Assembly (NCBI GenBank): GCA_900318915.1
Contig: ONMI01000014.1
Span: forward strand, 1 to 64,000
Length of the DNA stretch: 64,000 nucleotides
Reading direction: 5' to 3'
Origin: an uncultured Prevotellaceae bacterium
GTDB taxonomy: Bacteria > Bacteroidota > Bacteroidia > Bacteroidales > Bacteroidaceae
Shown here: in pieces, positions 5,882 to 14,416 of the stretch
How positions within the stretch are numbered: the first letter of the stretch is position 1
Layout of the letters: every line of letters begins with the position of its first letter
Notes under the pieces: model-generated
The model's input: the letters and a program-made list of their open reading frames with translations, nothing else
Told to the model about the DNA's origin: nothing
Database searches by the model: none
Made by a program: the position numbers and the translations under genes

Positions 5882-8083
5882 TTATTTCCCTTTGCTGATA
5901 CCACCGACCACGTCGCTGTTTTCAATGGTGGTTTCTGCCTTCTTCACACTGGCTTTCAACTTTCCGAAGCGGTAGGACACGGAGAAACGGAAGAACTGAC
6001 TGTTTTGGGTATTGATGTTGTCACCCCAACCGATGATGTCACCCTGCGTGGTGCGGGTCTTGTAGTGCAAGTCCTTGTGGAATGGAGCATTCGCCATCAG
6101 ACTCAGGGTGAGACGGTCGTCACTGAGAAATGAGCGCTGCAGTGTGAATGCATATCTTGTCCACGGACGACCATGCGCATAAATGTTCATCGGACTGTGT
6201 CCCACCTCACCGTAGGTATAAGCCGTGGCAGTCAGTTTCCAAGGCAGTTTCTGACTGAGATAGGCGTAATAAAACATGCAAGTGAGATGCTGCTTCAGCA
6301 GAGCCGCAGTATGGTTGGCGTGGTTGTCGGTGAAGTTGATGTTGGCAACAAATGTGGTACCGTTGAAGGGCTTCCATTGCACATAGCCCTCCATTTGGAA
6401 GCGATGCTGCCTGAGCACGTTGCCATAAGTGCTGTAGCGTGTGTTGCCCTCGGCGTAGACGATGGAGCCAAGTGCATTGTGGTAGAAATGATATTGAGGC
6501 ACGAGTTGTAGGGTGAGCCGCTGGCCTACATACATATAGGTGAACAGGATGCTTTGTTCGCGGGCGCTGACCAGGTGGGCATTTCCGAATTGCACGGAGG
6601 CAGGATAACTGTAAACGGCGGGGTTGAGATAGGTGATACCGGGACGGGTGATGCTGGTGGAGTAGGCCAGTTTCAGTGACTTACGGTCGTCGACCTGATA
6701 TTTCACGCTGGCCTGCGGCACCCAGTCGTTCAGGTGCTTGCCGAAATCTGCAGCCTTGCCATCGGGATAATGGCCTTCCATGTCGCTGTATTCAAAGCGC
6801 AGCCCGGCGCGGGCAGCCCATTTGCCCTTTTGATACATATAGTCGGCATAGGCAGCGGCTATCTGTGTGGTGTGGTCGAAGAGGTCGCTGGTGGCGGTAG
6901 AGGCAGCATCATAAAAATGTTGTGAGTTGTCGCTGTTGTTTTGGCGGAAGATATACTTGGTGCCGATTTCCAGTTTGTGCCCTTCCCACAGCCTGCGGAC
7001 ATAATCGGCTTGGAAGGTGTGCTCCGTGAAATGCTCGCGTGAGTTGAGCAGGAACCCCGTATAGTTGAAGGGACAATCTTGCAAATCCACATAGTTCGTT
7101 TCCTGCTCTGTGTGCTGGCGTGTCAGGGCGAGCATATAAGAGAGGGTGAACTTCTCGCCCTTCCGATGGGTCTTGTGCTCATAGTCCAGCCTCCCGCTCC
7201 ATGAGTGGTGGTTGTAGTCGGGCAACCAGTAGCTGTCGGCGTAGTGGTAGAGTGGGGTGCCGTCCCTGTCGCACAGGGTGACATCACTGCCGCCCTGTAC
7301 GTTGACCTTGTAAAAATAGCCGCCGAAAGAAGCCGATAGGAGGTTGAGTGTGTCGATGTCGTAACTGGCGTTGACATCCACATAATGGACATAGCCAGGG
7401 TTGACGCCTTCGCTGTTGACGGTTTCCGAATTGCCGGAGTTGACGAATGTGCGCTCAACATGGCCGTTGGTCGAGGTGGCTTTCTTCGACATATAGTTGT
7501 AGCCGTAGTCCACCGACACGATGACCTTGTTCAATTGTGCTGCCAAATAGGCCCCGAGGCTCGGATAGTTGAGCGAACTGTATGCCCCTGTTACAGACCC
7601 CGTCATGCCTTCCATCTTCTTCGTATCCATCATCACGATGTTGAGGATGGCATTCACACCCTCTGCGTCCTCCCGTGCTCCTGGGTCGGTGATGACTTCT
7701 ATTCGCTTCACTGCAGAGGCAGGCATGGCCTTCAGAATGTCTTTCGCATTCTTCGACAGGCTGGGGTCAAGGTGCCCGTTCTTGTATATCTTGTAGTTCG
7801 AATTGCCCTTGACGAGGATGTTGTCCTCACCGTCGATGGTGACCATCGGCACCTTGCGAAGCATGTCGAACACATTCTCCGTCTTGGAGTTCTCATCAGC
7901 CTGTACATCATAGCCGATGCGGTCGATGTCTTGTTTGATGAGCTGACGTTGCGCAGTGACCGTCACGCCCTCCAGTGATTTACTCCATGCCACGGAGTCG
8001 TTCTTAACGAGGGTGCTGTCTGTTTGCGCCCTTGCTGACAGGGAGATCAAGAGCAACGCCACGGTGAAGAGTAGCCTCGACAT
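5882..8083 (-). CDS. Outer-membrane beta-barrel family protein (TonB-dependent receptor-like)
   Basis: The product is 733 residues when started at the internal Met (8083), which gives a clean signal peptide MSRLLFTVALLLISLSARA. The longer frame from 8137 adds 18 residues before the signal and is less likely. A plug-like domain follows, with VTVTAQRQLIKQDIDRIGYD and a KVPMVTIDGEDNILVKGNS segment. Next is the AMPASAVKRIEVITDPGARE motif typical of the OMP_b-brl_3 group of Bacteroidetes receptors, then a long alternating beta-barrel ending in a FSVSYRFGKLK strand. There is no N-terminal carboxypeptidase-like domain, which many relatives carry. The protein should sit in the outer membrane; the substrate is unknown. 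Its C-terminus extends past the last strand with a short charged tail. It lies downstream of the ECF sigma operon, 180 bp beyond the secreted-protein gene, and may be a target of that sigma factor. Confidence 0.85.
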   Translation of the reverse strand: MSRLLFTVALLLISLSARAQTDSTLVKNDSVAWSKSLEGVTVTAQRQLIKQDIDRIGYDVQADENSKTENVFDMLRKVPMVTIDGEDNILVKGNSNYKIYKNGHLDPSLSKNAKDILKAMPASAVKRIEVITDPGAREDAEGVNAILNIVMMDTKKMEGMTGSVTGAYSSLNYPSLGAYLAAQLNKVIVSVDYGYNYMSKKATSTNGHVERTFVNSGNSETVNSEGVNPGYVHYVDVNASYDIDTLNLLSASFGGYFYKVNVQGGSDVTLCDRDGTPLYHYADSYWLPDYNHHSWSGRLDYEHKTHRKGEKFTLSYMLALTRQHTEQETNYVDLQDCPFNYTGFLLNSREHFTEHTFQADYVRRLWEGHKLEIGTKYIFRQNNSDNSQHFYDAASTATSDLFDHTTQIAAAYADYMYQKGKWAARAGLRFEYSDMEGHYPDGKAADFGKHLNDWVPQASVKYQVDDRKSLKLAYSTSITRPGITYLNPAVYSYPASVQFGNAHLVSAREQSILFTYMYVGQRLTLQLVPQYHFYHNALGSIVYAEGNTRYSTYGNVLRQHRFQMEGYVQWKPFNGTTFVANINFTDNHANHTAALLKQHLTCMFYYAYLSQKLPWKLTATAYTYGEVGHSPMNIYAHGRPWTRYAFTLQRSFLSDDRLTLSLMANAPFHKDLHYKTRTTQGDIIGWGDNINTQNSQFFRFSVSYRFGKLKASVKKAETTIENSDVVGGISKGK

Positions 8084-8264
8084 CCCGTCGAGACTACTCT
8101 GTAATGAAATGTTAGTGAGAGAATATATTGGTTTCATTATTGCTTTAGGTAGAGGGTAAAGTAAAAAATGATGGACAAAGTAACATCAAAAATTACGAAA
8201 AGCCATCGATAACACTTGGAAAGTGGATGCCGGGGATGAAAGTCTGAACATTTGGTCAGATTTT

Positions 8265-9275
8265 CTATTCCTTTTCCAATATCCTGGCGCCGTGCATGAG
8301 CAGGTCGTAAACGTATTGGAGCTTGTCGCTGTCGAAATAGTGCTGGGCTACATCCGTCAGGCGTTTCGCACTGATTCTGCGCTCCTCGGCATCCAGCTGG
8401 TCGGCATTCTTGCAGAGGTCGAGCACCAGTCCGGCAGCCACCACCAGGTCCTCTGCCGACTCCCTTTTTGCACGGTCCATCATGTTTTGCGTCAGTATGC
8501 CGAAGAACCGATGCCAGTCGCTGGCAGAGAGATGTTTCACATGGTTCATCGCCTGGCTCATCCACACCTTGGTGTTGTTATTAAAGGGAATGTCCATGGG
8601 TTTTCCTGTATTGAGCTGTGGGGCGAAGTCCCCCTTTGCTAGCCGGATGAAGAGACTGTCGTTCAGGAGGCTGGTCTGCGGGATTTCGGGCAGGTTGCTG
8701 GGCCATGTCACAGAACCGTAATAGCTGACGGGTTGTTTGCTGGTCGCGGGTTCCGGTTTGCGTCCATAGACGTAGATGAGTTTTGCCATGGGCATGTCGG
8801 GGGCGTCGGTGTCGCTCCATTCGGCGGCATAGCATGTGCGGTAGCCAGGCCGGCGCTTGTCGTCGAAGTTGGCTACGAAGAAACTCCTGTCCTTGATGGC
8901 GCCCACGAGGACGGGCGTGGCTCCCTCCCTCCACACATTCCACTGCATGCGTGAGTCGGCTCCCTCTGCATTTTTATCCACTTTGCGTGTGTAAGTGTAT
9001 GACATTGAGGCTTTTCCGCTCTCGCTATCGAAGGCATTCTGCAACTTTTCGATAACAGAAGGGAAATCTTCCTTCCGCACTTTGATGGTGATGATTCTGC
9101 TCTCACTGGTGACGCCTGAAGAGTCGGTTGCAGATGTTTTCTGCTCACTGTCTTTCGACACTCCGCTGTATTTGGTTACATCCTCAAACACGTCCTTGAT
9201 CTTCTTCTGTGCCGAGGCGGCAGAGGCGAATGCCAGCAAAGCCACAGCTGCGATGATGATGTTTTTTGCTTTCAT
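8265..9275 (-). CDS. Secreted hypothetical protein of the ECF sigma operon
   Basis: A 336-residue protein with a clear signal peptide (MKAKNIIIAAVALLAFASAASAQ). A Ser/Thr-rich segment follows at about 40-60, then a mixed alpha/beta domain with KVRKEDFPSVIEKLQNAFDS. The C-terminal 100 residues are strongly helical (HVKHLSASDWHRFFGIL, MMDRAKRESAEDLVVAAGLV). No enzyme motif is seen and the family is not recognised. It lies 23 bp after the anti-sigma-type gene, so the sigma, anti-sigma and this gene probably form one transcript. The likely location is the periplasm or outer-membrane surface. A role as sensor or effector of that ECF system is inferred from position only. Confidence 0.7.
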   Translation of the reverse strand: MKAKNIIIAAVALLAFASAASAQKKIKDVFEDVTKYSGVSKDSEQKTSATDSSGVTSESRIITIKVRKEDFPSVIEKLQNAFDSESGKASMSYTYTRKVDKNAEGADSRMQWNVWREGATPVLVGAIKDRSFFVANFDDKRRPGYRTCYAAEWSDTDAPDMPMAKLIYVYGRKPEPATSKQPVSYYGSVTWPSNLPEIPQTSLLNDSLFIRLAKGDFAPQLNTGKPMDIPFNNNTKVWMSQAMNHVKHLSASDWHRFFGILTQNMMDRAKRESAEDLVVAAGLVLDLCKNADQLDAEERRISAKRLTDVAQHYFDSDKLQYVYDLLMHGARILEKE

Positions 9276-9298
9276 TGTATCTATTGAGTTTTAATGGT

Positions 9299-10015
9299 TT
9301 ATATGTCTGTTATCGTATTCGGTCTCGTCACTTCATAATCGCCGGCCTCGTTGGTCACAAGGATGGCGCCAGCCCTCTGCGGTGTGGCATGGAATGTGGT
9401 CTCGATGATTTCGTTGCGCACCTGTTGATGCTCCCGGGCGATGGTTGCCTCGCAGTCGGCCAGTATTCTCATGGCTCTTATCACGTTTTCCTCGTGCGTC
9501 CAGATGCCATTGCCAAGGGTGTCTGGAATCTCCCTCTTTGTCTTCTTCGCTGCTTTTGTCACTGTGGGAGTATGGGTACGTTCGCCTGCATCGACAGTCT
9601 TGGCATTCTTGGCGCTTTGCTGATGTGGATTGCCTTTTCCTGCGGTCGTCTCCATTGAAGCATTCTGTTTGTCCGATTGGGCAGACGCAGTTGCCTGCAG
9701 GGGCGCTGACGCATCTTTTGTGTCGGGCGGCGCTGTCCGCTTTTCGCTGTGGACAGCAGTGCGCTGAGCCACCACTGGTTGCTGTTGTCCGCCTACGTCA
9801 GGAGAAATCTGGTGGAGTGTCAGCAATAGCATGATGCTTGCGGCTGCCGCTCCGATGGTGGTATAGAGCCATGCCTTTTGGGTCTTTTGCCCGGCAGTGG
9901 CTTCCGGCCTCCGCTCAGGCAGGCTGTTCATGATGCGTTCCGTCAGTTCGTCGGGCATGTCGATGACGGGCTGCTCCTTCTGCAATCTGTCTAGTATGTC
10001 GTCAATCTTCGTCAT
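9299..10015 (-). CDS. Probable anti-sigma factor with one membrane helix
   Basis: The 238-residue protein has a short cytoplasmic N-terminal region (MTKIDDILDRLQKEQPVIDM) and one predicted membrane helix at about residues 48-68 (LYTTIGAAAASIMLLLTL). A long low-complexity region rich in Gln, Thr, Lys and Ala follows on the far side. The C-terminal part is helical (VIRAMRILADCEATIAREHQ). The gene overlaps the ECF sigma gene by 14 bases, the usual arrangement of a sigma factor and its membrane-bound inhibitor. No zinc-binding HxxxCxxC anti-sigma motif is visible, so the assignment rests on topology and operon context. Confidence 0.6.
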   Translation of the reverse strand: MTKIDDILDRLQKEQPVIDMPDELTERIMNSLPERRPEATAGQKTQKAWLYTTIGAAAASIMLLLTLHQISPDVGGQQQPVVAQRTAVHSEKRTAPPDTKDASAPLQATASAQSDKQNASMETTAGKGNPHQQSAKNAKTVDAGERTHTPTVTKAAKKTKREIPDTLGNGIWTHEENVIRAMRILADCEATIAREHQQVRNEIIETTFHATPQRAGAILVTNEAGDYEVTRPNTITDI

Positions 10016-10562
10016 AACCTAATCCTTTCAATCGTTTGCGAATGGTTTGGCGGGCTGCATATAGGTTGCTCTTCACCTGCCGCGCATTCATTCCTGTTAT
10101 TTGTTCCACCTCAGAGGAGGGCAGTCCCTCCAGTTGGCAGAGTGTGAATACCAGCCGCTGCTTGCTGCTCAGCCCCTCGGCCATCAGCCGCACCATCGAT
10201 ACCCATTCGCGGTTCTCCAGCGCATGGTGGCTGTCGGTGTCGGAGGCATACCGGCGCAGCACCTGTTCGTCTGATTCCGCCGGGCGTATGGCTCTTTTCC
10301 GTTTGAGCCGGTTCAGGCAGAGTCGGATGGCTATTGTGTAGAGCCAGGTGGGGAAAGACCGCTGCAAGTCGAAAGCATCCAGTCCCTGCCATGCGCGGAT
10401 GAACGTCTCCTGCACCACGTCTTTTGCCTCCTCTTCGTCGGCCAGCATCTTCAGGGCCAGCGAGAACATCCGCCGCTGATAGGCTTGCACCACCCATCTG
10501 AACGATGTCTTGTCGCCCTCTTTGCATTTTGACAGTATCTGGTTTTCTGTTTCGCTTGTCAT
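10002..10562 (-). CDS. RNA polymerase ECF sigma factor (sigma-70 family)
   Basis: A 186-residue ECF sigma factor. Region 2 spans about residues 20-90 with DEEEAKDVVQETFIRAWQGL and FPTWLYTIAIRLCLNRLKRK, the classic core-binding and -10-binding helices. Region 4 spans about 120-178 (LSSKQRLVFTLCQLEGLPSS, EVEQITGMNARQVKSNLYAA) and forms the -35-binding helix-turn-helix. It directs core RNA polymerase to a dedicated promoter set. It is translationally coupled to the probable anti-sigma gene downstream. The upstream gap 10563-10839 is shared with a divergent RsiV-like gene and contains a 9-bp inverted match (AAAACGGCT at about 10650 and AGCCGTTTT at 10741), which might be an operator but is widely spaced. 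Confidence 0.92.
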   Translation of the reverse strand: MTSETENQILSKCKEGDKTSFRWVVQAYQRRMFSLALKMLADEEEAKDVVQETFIRAWQGLDAFDLQRSFPTWLYTIAIRLCLNRLKRKRAIRPAESDEQVLRRYASDTDSHHALENREWVSMVRLMAEGLSSKQRLVFTLCQLEGLPSSEVEQITGMNARQVKSNLYAARQTIRKRLKGLGYDED

Positions 10563-10839
10563 TGATTGAGACTTTTCCCTCTAGTTGATAGTCAATCTAC
10601 TTCTGCCGCATATCAACAGGCCAAAAGCGGGTTTCCCTGTTCCCGTTGAATAAAACGGCTCGCTTGTCTATCTATTATACAATCGGAAAAGGGAAAAGTC
10701 AAATGCTATTTTGCTTTTCTAAAAAACTTGTACAAAGTAAAGCCGTTTTTTGAATGAAGAGGGCAGATTTTTTGTGATCAGATGCAGTTTTTTGCCCGAA
10801 TTTTCTATTTTTGCAAAATCATAATATCATAGAAAGACC

Positions 10840-11679
10840 ATGAAGATGAAGAACGTGTTGATGACCCTATTGTGGATGCTGTCCATAAGCTTGGGCGCTA
10901 TGGCCGACAACGACTTGACCGTTGTTGAGATAGAAGTGGAGAAAGAGCAGAAGGGCGGCTCCACCCATGAATGGGTGCATTTCCCTACAGGCGCCGACAG
11001 CCCGGTGCGCAGGGCCGTCATCGACTTTATCTTTCAGTGCATGCAGTCCTTTTCGAATGCCGACATCGCCTACCCGTCGAACACCTGCGACGAGAAAGTC
11101 TTCAAAACCTTCCTCGACCATTATGCCGACAGCCTCTGCCGGTTCTGTTCAGAAGATCAGCAAGAGTATGCCGCTTCATGTGCAGAGTCGGGTGAGGTCT
11201 ATGAGGTGCCTTGGTTCCGTAATTTTTCCATTCAGAAAGTGGCGGAAACCAGCCGCTATGTGAGCTATGCCTGCTACGACGGAGAGTTTTGCGGCGGAGC
11301 GCACGACAACCGCGGGTCTGTGGCCAAGACTTTCCGCAAGTCGGACGGTGCGGCCATAAACATCTTTGTCGATGATGACGATTTGACCGACCGTATGCAG
11401 GGCATCTTATGGAAATACCTTGTCGCTTCTGATGAAGCAGGCGATGCGGAGGATTTCGTCAAGGAAATCGGCGATTTCTTAGAGGCCAACTATGGCAATC
11501 GCGAACGGCTGCATCTGGGCAGCACTATCTTCCTGGCTCCCGATGGTGTCCACTTGCAGTATGCACCCCTGGAAATCAGTTTCTGGGCCATGGGCGATCA
11601 GGAAATCGTGATACCTTATCAGGCGGCCATGCCTTTTCTCACTCCTGAGGCTGCCCGGCTCGCCGGTGTCGCAAAATAG
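10840..11679 (+). CDS. Secreted DUF3298 (RsiV-like) domain protein
   Basis: The 279-residue product has a signal peptide (MKMKNVLMTLLWMLSISLGAMA). Its later half matches the RsiV/DUF3298 fold: a VSYACYDGEFCGGAHDNRGS segment, then a domain ending LQYAPLEISFWAMGDQEIVI PYQAA-type strands. In RsiV this fold binds lysozyme. Bacteroidetes carry many stand-alone secreted homologues whose ligands are not known. The central CGGAH is the typical family signature near the putative binding surface. It is divergent from the ECF sigma operon. Both could share regulatory DNA in the intervening 277 bp, which holds no other gene. Confidence 0.8.
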   Translation: MKMKNVLMTLLWMLSISLGAMADNDLTVVEIEVEKEQKGGSTHEWVHFPTGADSPVRRAVIDFIFQCMQSFSNADIAYPSNTCDEKVFKTFLDHYADSLCRFCSEDQQEYAASCAESGEVYEVPWFRNFSIQKVAETSRYVSYACYDGEFCGGAHDNRGSVAKTFRKSDGAAINIFVDDDDLTDRMQGILWKYLVASDEAGDAEDFVKEIGDFLEANYGNRERLHLGSTIFLAPDGVHLQYAPLEISFWAMGDQEIVIPYQAAMPFLTPEAARLAGVAK

Positions 11680-11707
11680 ACATTAAGTGCAGAAATATCT
11701 TAGGCTG

Positions 11708-12337
11708 TCAGTGGTCATGCAGCATTTGCTGCAAAACCTCAAATTCTCTTTTATATCTCTCCAGACGGTCAAAGTCTTTTGCTGTAGGATTCGATATTCT
11801 TGAGAGGTCCATATTGTTGCGCATATCGTTCATTTTCACTTGCAGGGCCAGGAGGTTGGTTCCAAACCGCTTGATGTATTCCTCGCGGTCGGGTGCGGTA
11901 TGGTGGTTGAGCAACCGGAGGGCGTCGGCTATTTCTTTCCAGTCATTTTCCGAGGGGAAGTGGATGGTGCCGTCGGTGGCGGGCATGGCCTCTTCGCTCA
12001 ATGATGTCATCCAGGATTTGTCTTCAGGATGCCCGGCCCATTCGTAGAGCTGGTTTTTAACCATGTCCAGCACGGTGTCTACATCATGACCGGTGTCTTC
12101 TTCCGCGTCATGGAGAAAACCTACAATCTGCTGTTTCCATGTTCGGCCGGCGCAGCCCACTTTCAGCAAGTGCGAGCTGAAGTAGTCGTTTCCTCCCTTG
12201 TCCATCTGCGTTAGGTGGAGTTTGCGGGCCACGAAAGCCGCGGCGTAGACTGCGGCTGCCCAATAGCGCAGCTGCTCTTCTTCTTCGCTCTTCAGTGGAG
12301 CGTTGAGGGTCTTCTCATCTTTCATGTCTGTCATCAT
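11708..12337 (-). CDS. HD-domain phosphohydrolase-like protein
   Basis: A 209-residue cytoplasmic protein. The HD-type metal site is suggested by YFSSHLLKVG (His at about 56) followed by VGFLHDAEEDTGHDVDTVLD (His-Asp at about 76-77 and downstream Glu/Asp), an arrangement close to the hydrolase part of SpoT/MESH-type (p)ppGpp hydrolases. The C-terminal 80 residues are helical with ALRLLNHHTAPDREEYIKRF and KMNDMRNNMDLSRI, also typical of that group. No synthetase, TGS or ACT domain is present. A small alarmone or nucleotide hydrolase is plausible; substrate is inferred. ATG 12337 gives two extra residues before the second Met (MMTDMKDE), so the exact start is uncertain. Confidence 0.7.
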   Translation of the reverse strand: MMTDMKDEKTLNAPLKSEEEEQLRYWAAAVYAAAFVARKLHLTQMDKGGNDYFSSHLLKVGCAGRTWKQQIVGFLHDAEEDTGHDVDTVLDMVKNQLYEWAGHPEDKSWMTSLSEEAMPATDGTIHFPSENDWKEIADALRLLNHHTAPDREEYIKRFGTNLLALQVKMNDMRNNMDLSRISNPTAKDFDRLERYKREFEVLQQMLHDH

Positions 12338-12594
12338 TTTTATTCGGTCATCTTTTTTATTCGGTAACCAAAGTTACGAAAAGTCGAGCGAAAATCCAAA
12401 TTTTGGAGCAGCGAATGCAAAAACAATGCTGCATTGGTTTTGCTGAGTCGCGACATAATTGGGCGAAGCCAAATTCATTTGAATTTTTCTGATTCGGAGT
12501 AGCTATTGTGATGTTGCGACAGGTTTCTGCATTTCTATGATAATATAATGGCCGCTTGTCCGTTCTATCATAAAGCAAGAGTCTGAACGGCACC

Positions 12595-13713
12595 ATGATT
12601 CATAAAATCATCCATATCGACATGGACGCCTTCTTCGTTTCGGTGGAGGAGCTCGACAATCCCTCGCTAAAAGGAAAACCCGTGGTGGTGGGCCACGACG
12701 GGCCCAGGGGTGTCGTTTCCACGGCCAACTATGTGGCGCGCCAATATGGGGTGCACTCGGCGCTGCCCATCGCCATGGCCCACCGTCTCTGTCCGAACCT
12801 GGTGGTGGTGGAGCCGCACTTCAGCCGATACAAGGAGGTGTCGCGTCAGGTGCACGCTATCTTTCATGAGTATACCGACATCATCGAGCCGCTGAGTCTT
12901 GACGAGGCATACCTCGACGTGACCGACAACAAGCGGGGGATGGACATGGCAGTGGATATGGCCCGCGAGATAAAGCAGAGAATCAAGGAGGTGACAGGAC
13001 TCACGGCATCGGCCGGGGTGAGCTACTGCAAGTTTCTGGCCAAGGTGGCCAGCGACTTCCGCAAACCCGACGGCCTCTGCACCGTGCATCCGGAGCGGGC
13101 CATCGAGTTCATCGACAACCTGAAGGTGGAGCAGTTGTGGGGCGTAGGAGAGAAGACGGCGCAGCACATGCACCGGCTGGGTGTCTACACCGGCAAGCAG
13201 CTGCGTGCTCTTACACTGCAGCAGCTCACGGCACAGTTTGGAAAGATGGGCAGGGTGTTCTACGATTTCGCCCGTGGCATCGACCCCCGGCCGGTGGTCA
13301 CGGAATGGGTGAGAAAGTCGGTGGGGTGCGAGCGCACTTACGTCAGCGACCTTACCCGACTGGACGACATGCTCGCCGAACTGGAACTCCTGGCCGATGA
13401 ACTCGAGTCGCGGCTCGCCCGCAACAGTTTCAGGGGGCGCACCCTGGTGCTCAAGGTGAAGTTCAGCGACTTTAGGCAGACCACCCACAGCATCACGGAG
13501 AACGTGGTGATAGAGCACAAAGAGCATATCATGGCCATGGTCAGGCAACTGCTGCAGGAGGTAGACCTGCAGCAAAGGGCGGTCCGCCTCCTCGGCATCA
13601 CCGTAACCAATCCTGTGGAAGAGGAACAGCACCGCGGACCGATACAGCTCTATATAGAATGGCCGCCAGACCCTCCCGATGAAGCGTCAGAGGCTCATGG
13701 CACCTCTCACTGA
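12595..13713 (+). CDS. dinB: DNA polymerase IV (Y-family translesion polymerase)
   Basis: The 372-residue protein is full length for DinB. The palm starts IIHIDMDAFFVSVEELDNPS with the first catalytic Asp. The second acidic pair lies in EPLSLDEAYLDVT (about residues 100-112). A helix-hairpin-helix follows (LWGVGEKTAQHMHRLGVYTG) and the little-finger domain runs from about 240 to 350. A beta-clamp-binding peptide at the C-terminus is not obvious. It performs error-prone bypass of DNA lesions. It is preceded by a 257-bp gap without a gene. A LexA-type operator was not recognised. It is the first gene of a short plus-strand series; the PPC-domain gene follows after 30 bp and may be cotranscribed. 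Confidence 0.95.
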   Translation: MIHKIIHIDMDAFFVSVEELDNPSLKGKPVVVGHDGPRGVVSTANYVARQYGVHSALPIAMAHRLCPNLVVVEPHFSRYKEVSRQVHAIFHEYTDIIEPLSLDEAYLDVTDNKRGMDMAVDMAREIKQRIKEVTGLTASAGVSYCKFLAKVASDFRKPDGLCTVHPERAIEFIDNLKVEQLWGVGEKTAQHMHRLGVYTGKQLRALTLQQLTAQFGKMGRVFYDFARGIDPRPVVTEWVRKSVGCERTYVSDLTRLDDMLAELELLADELESRLARNSFRGRTLVLKVKFSDFRQTTHSITENVVIEHKEHIMAMVRQLLQEVDLQQRAVRLLGITVTNPVEEEQHRGPIQLYIEWPPDPPDEASEAHGTSH

Positions 13714-13743
13714 AAACCAATTGATTAATCAATAGAAAAATAT

Positions 13744-14214
13744 ATGGATTACAGAAAAATAGGCGAAAACTACTACATCCGCATGGACAGGGGCGATGAG
13801 ATTATCACCAACCTGCTCAAAATATGCGAGCAGGAATCTATACCCTCGGCAGTCTTCTCCGGCATCGGAGGCTGCCAGAACGCAGAGCTGCAGGTGTTCA
13901 TCCCCGAAAAAGGATGCTTCGAGACAGAGCACTTGGAAGGCATGCTCGAACTGGTCTCCATCAACGGCAATGTGGTGAGAGACGGCGAGGGACAGCTCTT
14001 CCATCATACCCATGCCCTGTTTTCCTTCAAACAGAAGATTGGTAGCGATGCTGCCGCGAGTGCTCATCCGGATGGAAGACAGACTGTGGCGGGGGGACAC
14101 CTCAAAGCTACCACCGTGCTCTATACCGCGGAGATAGAATTGCGGCCTACAGTGGGCGGCGCCATCAGACGGAAATACGACCCGGAGACAGGTACTGGTT
14201 TCTGGGACTTTTAG
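13744..14214 (+). CDS. PPC (DUF296)-domain DNA-binding-like protein
   Basis: A 156-residue single-domain protein of the PPC/DUF296 fold. It has the N-terminal MDYRKIGENYYIRMDRGDEI, the glycine-rich SAVFSGIGGCQNAEL, and the family core ending SINGNVVRDGEGQLFHHTH with a downstream GGHLKATTVLYTAEI (GGHL is the conserved turn). Bacterial stand-alone PPC proteins form trimers and have unclear roles; the plant homologues carry AT-hooks that bind DNA. No AT-hook is present here. The gene is 30 bp after dinB. The stop is followed by a weak A/T-rich hairpin (14251-14274). Confidence 0.85.
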   Translation: MDYRKIGENYYIRMDRGDEIITNLLKICEQESIPSAVFSGIGGCQNAELQVFIPEKGCFETEHLEGMLELVSINGNVVRDGEGQLFHHTHALFSFKQKIGSDAAASAHPDGRQTVAGGHLKATTVLYTAEIELRPTVGGAIRRKYDPETGTGFWDF

Positions 14215-14310
14215 CTGCTGTTCAGCGGGTAGAACTACGCTCTAAAAACTTTTTTTGCGCTTTCCTGCAAAAAAAATCCCAATACGCAGAAAGATTGCGT
14301 AGCGGTTGTG

Positions 14311-14393
14311 TATATTTGCATCCAGAAGAAGACATTGAGACGATTAACAAGGTCCAAGGCTGGCTTACTCCATTTGATCAGCTTTAGCCAGCC
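14311..14393 (+). promoter_or_regulatory. Promoter -7 element and leader hairpin before the RING-domain gene
   Basis: TATATTTG at 14311-14318 fits the Bacteroidetes -7 box TAnnTTTG, with no good TTTG at -33. Downstream, GGCTGGCT (14358-14365) and AGCCAGCC (14386-14393) form an 8-bp stem in the leader, ending 23 bases before the start codon at 14417. The leader hairpin may affect translation. Its role is unknown. Confidence 0.45.
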
Positions 14394-14416
14394 AATTACC
14401 TTTTAATAATATTTAT

